Source: SKVR01 sp046291875
Lineage (GTDB): Bacteria; Bacteroidota; Bacteroidia; Bacteroidales; UBA7960
Assembly (NCBI GenBank): GCA_046291875.1
Contig: JBKBSF010000001.1
Location: 124,001-188,000, forward strand
Reading direction: 5' to 3'
DNA: 64,000 bases
Of this stretch, positions 17,824-24,613 are shown one piece after another. Positions within the stretch are counted from its first letter, which is position 1. Every line of letters starts with the position of its first letter. Position numbers and translations under genes: made by a program. The notes under the pieces are model-generated. The model ran no database searches. It was not told the DNA's origin and saw only the letters and a list, made by a program, of their open reading frames with translations.

Positions 17824-17831
17824 CAAATCTA
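17824..17831 (-). promoter_or_regulatory. -7 box for the O-antigen ligase-like gene
   Basis: Reads TAGATTTG on the minus strand, an exact TAnnTTTG match, 20 bases before the start codon. A TTTG lies 25 bases further upstream, slightly longer than the usual spacing. Confidence 0.5.
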
Positions 17832-18104
17832 GGGTTTTTGCCCCTTCTTTGCAGTGCAAATTATTTGTTTTTATGTATATACGTTTTCAAGGCCCAACAG
17901 ATTGTGCATATAATGAGTTTGACTACAGTTTTTTTAATCCGATAGTCCCCGTGTGTCTTTACTTCATGGTTTTCTCCAACCCCATAGGAAGCGTACCCAT
18001 GTTTTTGACAAAAAAATGATCCTGATCCCTGCCAAAATAAATGTATTTTTGTTGTATTGTTTTGCCCGGATTTGGGCAGGATAATATGTGCAGTCAGGGC
18101 ACGT
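17832..18104. other. Non-coding stretch before the repeat array
   Basis: No supported gene. It holds AT-rich sequence, a short plus-strand frame ending at 18019 whose last residues (FSNPIGSVPMFL) faintly resemble the start of MarC-family membrane proteins, a TGCCC/GGGCA hairpin near 18063-18078 and a GTGC/GCAC hairpin near 18088-18102. Together with the repeats to 18415 it forms a 658-base divergent intergenic region. Confidence 0.4.
18044..18051 (+). promoter_or_regulatory. -7 box candidate upstream of the repeat array
   Basis: TATTTTTG matches TAnnTTTG. If used, the transcript would run through the whole repeat array into the acyltransferase gene, giving a leader of about 400 bases. No clear -33 TTTG. 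Confidence 0.3.
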
Positions 18105-18415
18105 TTTCATCAGAAAATAATCTGTTTAAGTAATTGGTCTGATGGAACTTGCATGTCTGTTTTCATCTTTTTTTGTGAGCCGAAAGTGCTCATGCTCGTT
18201 TCATTAGAAAATAATTTGGTTAATTCATTGGTCTAATGGAACTTGCATGTCTATTTTCATCTTTTTGTGTGAGCCGCAGTGCTCATGCAAGTTTCATCAG
18301 AAAATAATTTGTTTAAGTAATGGGTCATATGCCTGCTTGCTTGAACATTTTTGACTGCTTCGAGCTTCGGTTCATTGTTTTTTGTGAGCCGCAGTGCTCA
18401 GGCAAGTTTCATCAG
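18105..18415 (+). repeat. Tandem array of ~94-bp structured repeats
   Basis: Three head-to-tail units and a stub: 18105-18198 (94 bp), 18199-18291 (93 bp), 18292-18406 (115 bp, with extra sequence in the middle) and the first 9 bases again at 18407-18415. Each unit begins TTTCAT(C/T)AGAAAATAAT and ends with GTGAGCCG..AGTGCTCA. Within a unit the start pairs with a CTGATGGAA-type segment about 26 bases on. A second hairpin pairs CTTGCATG with the unit end CATGCAAG around an inner TGAGC/GCTCA stem. Units 1 and 2 differ by a compensatory pair in the first stem (C-G against T-A). The array ends 47 bases before the acyltransferase start. There are no spacers, so it is not a CRISPR. Confidence 0.85.
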
Positions 18416-18461
18416 TGCGTTTTCAAATCAGAAAAGTACTGTAATTCACAGTTTATAACCA

Positions 18462-19385
18462 ATGAGTACTTTTTCAATTGTTTTCTATCGGGCATTAGCA
18501 AGGCTTTTTCATTGGGTTTCCTACCTCCCCCTGGGGGTCCTCTATGGCATTTCAGATGTGCTGTATTTCCTGTTTTACAGGGTGTTTCGTTACAGAGTTT
18601 CTGTAGTGCGCCAAAACATGGAGGCGGCTTTCCCTGAAATGACCAGGTCGCAACTGCGCCAAACAGAAAGAGCATTTTTCAGGCATCTGGCCGATGTAAT
18701 TGTAGAGACCATAAAGCTACGTACTCTCTCAAAAGAGGAATTGAAAAAACGTTGCCGGTATACAGAGCAATCTACTCAATTGCTCAACCGGCTATACGAA
18801 GAGGGCAGAAGCATTGTAATCATTATGGCACATACCGGAAACTGGGAATGGGCCGGTGCTTCGTGGCCCCTGTGGCAAAAGCACCAGATCCTAACGGCAT
18901 ACAGGCCACTGCGAAACCCCGTGATAGACCAATACATGCTGAAAACCCGAAAAAGAACAGGTAATTTTCTGGCACCGATGAAGATTCTGCCACGCGAGAT
19001 GCTTGGACTGCGAAAAAAAGTTACGGCCACTGCCCTTATCGGCGATCAAAATCCGCCACAACAAAATGCTTTCTGGGTTTCTTTTCTCAATCAGCAAACC
19101 CCCTTTTTTAAGGGTTGCGAAATACTATCGCAAAAATTTGATTATCCCGTACTTTGGGGCCAGGTAAAGAAAACCGGCAGACGGGGCTATTACGACATTG
19201 ATATTCAGATGATCACCGAACAACCCCGGTCCTTTACCCGGGAAGGCGATCTTACGCAGTTGCATGTTTCTTTCCTGGAAAGAGATATCAGGGAGCAGCC
19301 CGAGAACTGGCTATGGTCGCACCGGCGCTGGAAACATAAGCTAACTTCTGACCTCGATGCAGAAACAGATAATTCCGGATTTTAG
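18462..19385 (+). CDS. LpxL/HtrB-family lipid A acyltransferase
   Basis: A 307-residue membrane-associated acyltransferase. After a short N-terminal hydrophobic segment come VRQNMEAAFPEMTRSQLRQTERAFFRH and then MAHTGNWEWA, the HX4E catalytic motif of LpxL/LpxM enzymes. TALIGDQNPPQ and the FWVSFLNQQTPFFKGCEIL region follow, as in the family. It ends with an LWSHRRWKHK motif, also conserved. These enzymes add a secondary fatty acyl chain to lipid A from acyl-ACP at the inner membrane. It has an unusual upstream region: the tandem repeat array ends 47 bases before its ATG. Its stop codon overlaps the stop codon of the convergent anti-sigma gene. Confidence 0.9.
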   Translation: MSTFSIVFYRALARLFHWVSYLPLGVLYGISDVLYFLFYRVFRYRVSVVRQNMEAAFPEMTRSQLRQTERAFFRHLADVIVETIKLRTLSKEELKKRCRYTEQSTQLLNRLYEEGRSIVIIMAHTGNWEWAGASWPLWQKHQILTAYRPLRNPVIDQYMLKTRKRTGNFLAPMKILPREMLGLRKKVTATALIGDQNPPQQNAFWVSFLNQQTPFFKGCEILSQKFDYPVLWGQVKKTGRRGYYDIDIQMITEQPRSFTREGDLTQLHVSFLERDIREQPENWLWSHRRWKHKLTSDLDAETDNSGF

Positions 19386-20524
19386 CGTTTGATGCGGAAT
19401 CGGTCGCCAATGGCAAGCAAAGTGATACGCCCATCCTCATCGCGTTCCTTGTCGATGGTGAGTGAGGTACCCGTGATTTGACTTATACCCGCCAGACCGG
19501 CACCTGCAAGATCCCAGAAACTCAGACGGTCTGACCGGATCTCTTCTTCCACGCGGTCAAAGTTTATACCGGTAGTACGCTCAATTCCAGATCTGGCAAG
19601 GCTTGCCAGTGAAATATAATTGGGCTCATAGGGTGCGGTACCCGGGGTTGCAAAGTGCTCTTCCTGCCCTTCGTCTTCCAAATCGCGGCCAATCCAGCTG
19701 AACCATGCAAATTCATCGCGCGGGCTTATGTTATGAGGCTGAGCCTGGGGTTGCAATGGCATAGCCGGTAAGGCGTTGATTGTTGCCACAAGCACGGGAG
19801 CAGGAAACTCGCTATGTAAGGATTGAGGTACTACCCGGGCAGGGGGTGGCGACACGGGCCTTTGCACTGGCGCAGGAGTTTGGGTAGAGGGGGTTTCTTC
19901 CTTTACCGGAGTGGTATTTTCTTCTTTTACAGGTTCCCGGACGGGTTCTTCTGCTACAGTTTGAGTATTTGTGGGTTCTGTCTGCGACAGGATCATGCCT
20001 CCATTGTGATCAGGACTGGGCAGCAGAAAGAACAAACCTGCAAGAAAGCCCAGTATGGCAGCCGCTACAGCTACATGCCGAAGCAAAGGTGAAAAGACTG
20101 GGATAGCATATTTCTTCAGACTCTTTTTACCATCAAAAACCACCCCATGATCTGGCTCAAGCCGGGTTGCGGCAAACAAACCGAAGCTTTTCCTGAGAGT
20201 TGGGTCAGCTGCAACCTTCGAAAGGAGTTCAGCGGATTGGCTGGCCCGGAGGTCTCCTTCAAAATGGGCAATCAGGAGCCGATCCGTTTCTGAAGGTTCC
20301 TGATGCAAAAGGGTTTCAGGCTTTTTTATGGATTCTCTATCCGGGAAAATGGCCTCCTTGTCAAGGGTGGTTTCAAGTGATACGGCCTCGAAAGCTTCAA
20401 ATTCAGCCTTCAGATCCGGATGTGTTTTGAGAAAATCCATAAGCTCCCTGGTCTGGGCTTCAGACAGGCTTCCCTCATAATAGTCGAGGAAAAAAGCTTC
20501 GTAATTTTCTCTTGTAATTTCCAT
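19382..20524 (-). CDS. Single-pass membrane protein, probable anti-sigma factor
   Basis: A 380-residue protein encoded 27 bases downstream of an ECF sigma factor. The cytoplasmic N-terminal part has an internal duplication: residues ~7-50 (DYYEGSLSEAQTRELMDFL) and ~80-122 (AHFEGDLRASQSAELLSKV) look like two copies of a helical anti-sigma-type unit without the zinc-binding HxxxCxxC. One transmembrane helix lies at about 149-168. After it comes a Pro/Thr/Glu-rich linker of some 70 residues and a periplasmic C-terminal domain of unknown type. The position and topology fit an anti-sigma factor that releases the sigma in response to envelope signals; this is inference. Its stop overlaps the stop of the acyltransferase gene. 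Confidence 0.7.
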   Translation of the reverse strand: MEITRENYEAFFLDYYEGSLSEAQTRELMDFLKTHPDLKAEFEAFEAVSLETTLDKEAIFPDRESIKKPETLLHQEPSETDRLLIAHFEGDLRASQSAELLSKVAADPTLRKSFGLFAATRLEPDHGVVFDGKKSLKKYAIPVFSPLLRHVAVAAAILGFLAGLFFLLPSPDHNGGMILSQTEPTNTQTVAEEPVREPVKEENTTPVKEETPSTQTPAPVQRPVSPPPARVVPQSLHSEFPAPVLVATINALPAMPLQPQAQPHNISPRDEFAWFSWIGRDLEDEGQEEHFATPGTAPYEPNYISLASLARSGIERTTGINFDRVEEEIRSDRLSFWDLAGAGLAGISQITGTSLTIDKERDEDGRITLLAIGDRFRIKR

Positions 20525-20551
20525 TTCTGTTTAATTTTTTCTGTGGTTGCG

Positions 20552-21037
20552 TTATAGCACTGCATCTACACTTACCAGGTAGTTTTTCAGGAAGTTGCGC
20601 GCCCTGTAGATATATACTTTTACCTGCGACTCGTTTAAACCTGTAATTTCGCCAATTTCCTGGTAAGAGTAACCTTCGTAATCTCTCAAAAGAACCACAT
20701 GCCGTTGAACTTCAGGGAGCATGGCCACAGCCTGGTTGAGGATCTCCTTCAGGTCGGTGTAGCTGTTGCTGGTGTGGTGCAGATTGAATGATACATCGTC
20801 CATGGGGCTTTGCCTCTGATCCTTGCGGATATGGTCAATCATGGTATGGTAAGCCGTTGTGAAAAGGTAGGATTTGGCTTTGGCAAAAGAGATCTCTTCT
20901 ACCTTCATCCACATCTTTTCAAAACTGTCCTGCACAATGTCGCGGGCTTTATCCTCATCTTTTATATTCTTGAGGATGAAGCGGTAAACACCATCAGCGT
21001 GCTCATCAACACATAGATTGTACTCCTTTGCTGTCAT
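20552..21037 (-). CDS. ECF-type RNA polymerase sigma factor
   Basis: A 161-residue group 4 sigma factor. Region 2 is visible as DEDKARDIVQDSFEKMWMKVEEI and AKSYLFTTAYHTMIDHIRKD (promoter melting and -10 recognition). Region 4 is MLPEVQRHVVLLRDYEGYSYQEIGEITGLNESQVKVYIYRARNFL, a helix-turn-helix for -35 recognition. There is no extra C-terminal domain. It precedes the membrane anti-sigma-like gene in one transcript. A TAACTTTA box 54-61 bases upstream of its ATG may be its promoter. Confidence 0.93.
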   Translation of the reverse strand: MTAKEYNLCVDEHADGVYRFILKNIKDEDKARDIVQDSFEKMWMKVEEISFAKAKSYLFTTAYHTMIDHIRKDQRQSPMDDVSFNLHHTSNSYTDLKEILNQAVAMLPEVQRHVVLLRDYEGYSYQEIGEITGLNESQVKVYIYRARNFLKNYLVSVDAVL

Positions 21038-21090
21038 GTAGTCCTTTATGAACTTTTTGTTTTTTGATCATGTGACGGGGAGAAGACACA

Positions 21091-21098
21091 TAAAGTTA
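21091..21098 (-). promoter_or_regulatory. -7-like box for the sigma/anti-sigma operon
   Basis: Reads TAACTTTA on the minus strand, one mismatch from TAnnTTTG, 54 bases before the sigma factor start. No clear -33 element. Confidence 0.3.
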
Positions 21099-21216
21099 CA
21101 AAGGATTTGCTTTTTTTTTACAGGGAGACAGAAATTCGGGTTGAGATCCGGCATAATGATGTCATGGGCCATGATCTGCAAAGGGTGAGGATGTGATTCC
21201 AGGATTTCTTTGGAGG

Positions 21217-21810
21217 CTAATTCCAGTTTAACGACTCGATAAGTATCATTATGTCGTCCTGAATAAAGCGGATTACCGGAGCCAGCGAGTCGTTGTTGGG
21301 TGTAACATTGAAATAGAGGGCACCGCGAAGGAAGTGGCGGGTGCTGTCGGTAAGATAGAACTGCATGGGCGAGGCTGCTTCTTTGCCACGAATTTCGTAC
21401 AATATCCCAAAAACCCGGTTGTCCTCATCGGTATAAACCCTTTCCTGGAATCCGGTAGCTTTCGGGATGTGTTTATTTACGAAGTTATGAGCATCTTCCA
21501 TATAGGCAAACAGCTGTTCTTCGCTCCCAACCGATTTGTAGCTCAGGTGCAGAGATGCTCCAAATTGCGGAAAAACCACGTCGGCCCACCAGGGTTCTGC
21601 ATCGGCACGTTTATCGGGTCGGATTTGAGCGTACACAGGGTAGGAAAAAACATAAGGAAAGACAGAGTCGAACTTACGGTACTCCTTCTCGGGCAATGCT
21701 ATGCGGAAGTATCCTCTGGGCAGGGGGGTAGGATTGGGTTCGCATGAAACTGCCACAAAGAGCAAAGCAACCATCAGCAGAGGAAAAATTGTATAATGAG
21801 AGATCTTCAT
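21217..21810 (-). CDS. gldD: Gliding motility lipoprotein GldD
   Basis: A 197-residue lipoprotein. The signal peptide ends in a lipobox with Cys23 (VAVSC). The mature part carries the GldD hallmark segments PRGYFRIALPEKEY, HLSYKSV, ASPMQFYLTDSTRHFLRGALYFN and DSLAPVIRFIQDDI. GldD is required for gliding in Flavobacterium johnsoniae, but it is found widely in non-gliding Bacteroidota, where its role is unclear. It lies 74 bases downstream of gldE on the same strand, the order seen across the phylum, so the two are likely co-transcribed. Confidence 0.93.
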   Translation of the reverse strand: MKISHYTIFPLLMVALLFVAVSCEPNPTPLPRGYFRIALPEKEYRKFDSVFPYVFSYPVYAQIRPDKRADAEPWWADVVFPQFGASLHLSYKSVGSEEQLFAYMEDAHNFVNKHIPKATGFQERVYTDEDNRVFGILYEIRGKEAASPMQFYLTDSTRHFLRGALYFNVTPNNDSLAPVIRFIQDDIMILIESLNWN

Positions 21811-21884
21811 TCTGAAAAAAATTTCTGTGAATTGTAAGACGCCAAGAGGGCTGTTTTTATTGTGCAGAAAGTATCAGTAAGGCA

Positions 21885-23219
21885 TTAACCCCGGGTTTTC
21901 AACTTTACCCTGATACGTTTGATACGGCGATTGTCAACGGCATCCACCACCATATCGAAATCGTCAAAGATAACCTTCTCTCCCTTGTAGGGGAGTTCTT
22001 GTTTTATTTCAAGGATCAGCCCTGCCATGGTATCAGCTTCTCCTTTCACCTCATTGAAAATAGAGTAGTCGATCCCTGTTATTTTGCAAAAATCCTTGAG
22101 CAGGGTTCTACCTTCAAAAACGAAATTAGCAGCGTCAATCTTTGAGTAAATAGCCTCTTCGATGTCGAATTCGTCGTTGATTTCACCAACAATCTCTTCC
22201 AGGATATCTTCCAGGGTAATAATTCCGGAGGTGCCCCCGTACTCATCCACTACAATGGCCATATGGATCTTTTTTTCCTGAAATTCTTTAAGCAGGTCGT
22301 TTATTTTTTTGCTTTCCGGAACAAAAAAGCAATTCCGGATCAGTTTCTGCCACTTAAAATCATCTTCACTATCAAGGAAGGGGAGCAAATCCTTAATGTA
22401 CAGGATTCCAATAACGTTGTCGAAGGTATCGCGGTACACCGGAATACGGCTATAACCAGCATCCAGAATAATCTGTATAAGTTCGGCAAAAGGTGTTTTT
22501 TCGTCAACGGCAACCACATCCATGCGGCTTTTCATGATCTCGCGGGCGTAAATATTGCTGAACTGTACTATACCATAGAGCAGTTGTTTGTCTTCTTCTG
22601 TGCCCTTTTCCTCATGTGTTATATCAATGGCATGGGAGAGCTCGTCTGCACTGAGCCCGGTTCTTTTTACGGATAAACGCCGATCGATAAAATTGGTGGA
22701 TTTTACAAGCAGTGTGCTGAGGGGATAAAAGATCCGGCGCAGGGCAACCATTGTGCCCGACATACGATAGGCAAAAGAAAGGGCGTTCTGAGTGGCATAG
22801 ACCTTGGGCAATACCTCTGCAAACAGCAAAATAAGGAAGGTAACCACAACTACCTGTACCACAAAGCCTAAAATCAGGTAATCTTCAAAATTGAAAATGA
22901 TGGCCGTAACAAATGTGGAGAGGATAATTACGGCAATGTTTACCACATTATTGGTAATGAGAATGGTAGCCAACAGCCTTTTGGGCCTTTCCACCAAACC
23001 CAGTATACGTTTGGCACCGCTTGAATTTTCTTCGCGTAATTCTTCGAGCTGAGAATGTTTAAGTGAGAAGAAAGCTATTTCTGAACCCGATACCAGGGCA
23101 GAAAATACCAGTAAAACAATCATCGCCAAAAGCCCAAGAGCGGCTTCTGTATTAAAAGTGTTGAAAAAGGTTAGCAGTACGGAAACAAAACACGAATAAG
23201 GCTCAAGTGTATCTTCCAA
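21885..23219 (-). CDS. gldE: GldE-like CNNM/CBS-domain membrane protein
   Basis: A membrane protein of 444 residues if it starts at TTG 23219 (LEDTLEPYS). An ATG at 23258 would add 13 residues but lies upstream of the predicted transcription start. The N-terminal DUF21/CNNM region has several helices and includes FSALVSGSEIAFFSL and a KRLLATILITNNVVNIA segment. A CBS pair follows (REIMKSRMDVVAVDE; IHMAIVVDEYGGTSGIITLEDILEEIVGEI). The last ~80 residues form a CorC/HlyC-type domain. GldE is the CorC-like partner of GldD in Bacteroidota; related proteins take part in Mg2+/Co2+ efflux. The neighbouring gldD supports the name. Confidence 0.88.
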   Translation of the reverse strand: MEDTLEPYSCFVSVLLTFFNTFNTEAALGLLAMIVLLVFSALVSGSEIAFFSLKHSQLEELREENSSGAKRILGLVERPKRLLATILITNNVVNIAVIILSTFVTAIIFNFEDYLILGFVVQVVVVTFLILLFAEVLPKVYATQNALSFAYRMSGTMVALRRIFYPLSTLLVKSTNFIDRRLSVKRTGLSADELSHAIDITHEEKGTEEDKQLLYGIVQFSNIYAREIMKSRMDVVAVDEKTPFAELIQIILDAGYSRIPVYRDTFDNVIGILYIKDLLPFLDSEDDFKWQKLIRNCFFVPESKKINDLLKEFQEKKIHMAIVVDEYGGTSGIITLEDILEEIVGEINDEFDIEEAIYSKIDAANFVFEGRTLLKDFCKITGIDYSIFNEVKGEADTMAGLILEIKQELPYKGEKVIFDDFDMVVDAVDNRRIKRIRVKLKTRG

Positions 23220-23244
23220 GGTAATAATTGCTTTGATTTCAGTG

Positions 23245-23277
23245 CAAATGTAATACAAATTTGATCATAAAATCAAA
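23245..23277 (-). promoter_or_regulatory. Promoter of gldE-gldD
   Basis: On the minus strand TTTG (23277-23274), a 21-base spacer and TACATTTG (23252-23245) make one of the best -33/-7 matches in the window. It places transcription start near 23238 and argues for the TTG start of gldE. Confidence 0.6.
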
Positions 23278-23327
23278 TTTTTAGCCCCATGCACTGTTGG
23301 CGGAGCTGTGGTTTGATCTTTTGGGGG

Positions 23328-23360
23328 CTTGGAAGAATTGGGTAAAAATTCCTATCTTTG
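23328..23360 (+). promoter_or_regulatory. Promoter of the WecB-like gene
   Basis: CTTG (23328-23331), 21 bases, then TATCTTTG (23353-23360). The -7 box is an exact TAnnTTTG, 81 bases before the chosen start codon. Confidence 0.5.
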
Positions 23361-23441
23361 ACTTACCCTTTACTCTCCAACTATTCTTTTGCGTTACATT
23401 TCAGAGGTTCAGGGTCCTGGCCTAAACAAAATTCTCTTTTT

Positions 23442-24536
23442 ATGAAGAAAGTAATCAGCTTTGCTGCTTCTCCACAAAACTTACTGAAGATCACAGCCAT
23501 TGATAAAGCTTTTAAGAAGTACAGGAAGGATGTAAAACATCTGATCTGCCACGCCGGATATGAAGAAGATGAAAAAACTTCACTTTCTTCTTTTGAAGAT
23601 CTGGATTTCCCGCGTACAAGTCATTACATTGCCGTAGGCTATGGCAGCCATGCTGCCCAAACCGCTAAAACCATGCTGGAAGTTGAGAAGGTTCTTCTGG
23701 AGGAAGAACCGGACCTGGTAATTCTTTCGGGCCACCAGGATGCAACCCTTGCCTGTGGCATTACTGCCTCCAAAATGCAAATCCCCATTGCGCATATCGA
23801 TGCCGGACTAAGGAGCTACGAGAAGTATAACCCCGAAGAGATCAATCGGATCCTAACCGATGTGTTGTGCGAGTACCACTTTGTAAGCGAGCACAGTGCC
23901 ATGAAGAATCTGCGCGACGAAGGGGAAAATTCTGCCAAAATATTTTTTACCGGAAACACCCTGGTGGATGTACTTGAGTTATACTGGTCAGACATGGAAG
24001 AGTCCAATGTGCGCGAAGACCTTGGCCTGGGAGAAGAAAACTACATCCTGGCAACTTTCCATTATCGCGATAATCTTGAAAAGAAAAACAACCTGAGCGA
24101 GATCATCGAAATGCTCAAGAGACTGAGCCAGAAGTGTAAAGTGGTTTGGCTGCTGCCGGGCTATACCTACAACAAGCTTATTAAAAAAGGGCTCGACAAA
24201 GAACTGGCTCCGGAGATTATGCTCTCAGGGCCTCTGCCCTATATCGATTTTCTTGCACTTATGCACAATGCCGAAGCGGTTATAACCGACAGTGAGGGCA
24301 TTCAGGAAGAGACCACCTACCTGGGAGCACAGTGTATCACCGTGCGCAAGTATACCGAACGTATTGTTACACTTGATGTGGGAACCAACCAGCTTGTGGG
24401 CTTTGATTTTGAAAAAGCCGAAAAAGTGGTAGAAGACATTCTGAAAGGAATTCTCAAGCCCGGGCGCATCCCTGAGATGTGGGATGGTAAGGCGGCCCGC
24501 CGCATTGTGGAAACCCTGATGGAAGAAATGGATTAA
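23442..24536 (+). CDS. wecB: UDP-N-acetylglucosamine 2-epimerase family protein
   Basis: A 364-residue GT-B-fold epimerase that would make UDP-ManNAc from UDP-GlcNAc for surface glycans. ATG 23442 (MKKVISFAASPQN) is used; the frame extends upstream past the promoter. Motifs are shifted from the textbook forms. IAHIDAGLRS has Asp where E. coli WecB has the catalytic Glu117. NPEEINRILTD keeps the second Glu. ILATFHYRDN keeps the His213 equivalent. VITDSEGIQEETTYLG replaces the usual TDSGGIQEE, and RKYTERI replaces RENTERP. The changes suggest a divergent subfamily, possibly with another UDP-sugar. No glycan cluster surrounds it. Confidence 0.82.
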   Translation: MKKVISFAASPQNLLKITAIDKAFKKYRKDVKHLICHAGYEEDEKTSLSSFEDLDFPRTSHYIAVGYGSHAAQTAKTMLEVEKVLLEEEPDLVILSGHQDATLACGITASKMQIPIAHIDAGLRSYEKYNPEEINRILTDVLCEYHFVSEHSAMKNLRDEGENSAKIFFTGNTLVDVLELYWSDMEESNVREDLGLGEENYILATFHYRDNLEKKNNLSEIIEMLKRLSQKCKVVWLLPGYTYNKLIKKGLDKELAPEIMLSGPLPYIDFLALMHNAEAVITDSEGIQEETTYLGAQCITVRKYTERIVTLDVGTNQLVGFDFEKAEKVVEDILKGILKPGRIPEMWDGKAARRIVETLMEEMD

Positions 24537-24555
24537 AACGTCGTGGTCTAAAAAG

Positions 24556-24594
24556 AAAATGGCTGTCTGCTTGTTGATGCAGACAGCCATTTTT
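24556..24594. terminator. Bidirectional intrinsic terminator
   Basis: A perfect 15-bp stem (AAAATGGCTGTCTGC with its complement) around an 8-base loop, with T-rich flanks on both strands. It separates the convergent wecB-like and KamA-like genes. Confidence 0.93.
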
Positions 24595-24613
24595 ACTATT
24601 GGGGAGGGCCCTG

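Noticed and set aside
18105..18415. CRISPR array
   Set aside because: The units are contiguous without unique spacers, are ~94 bp long, and no cas genes are nearby.
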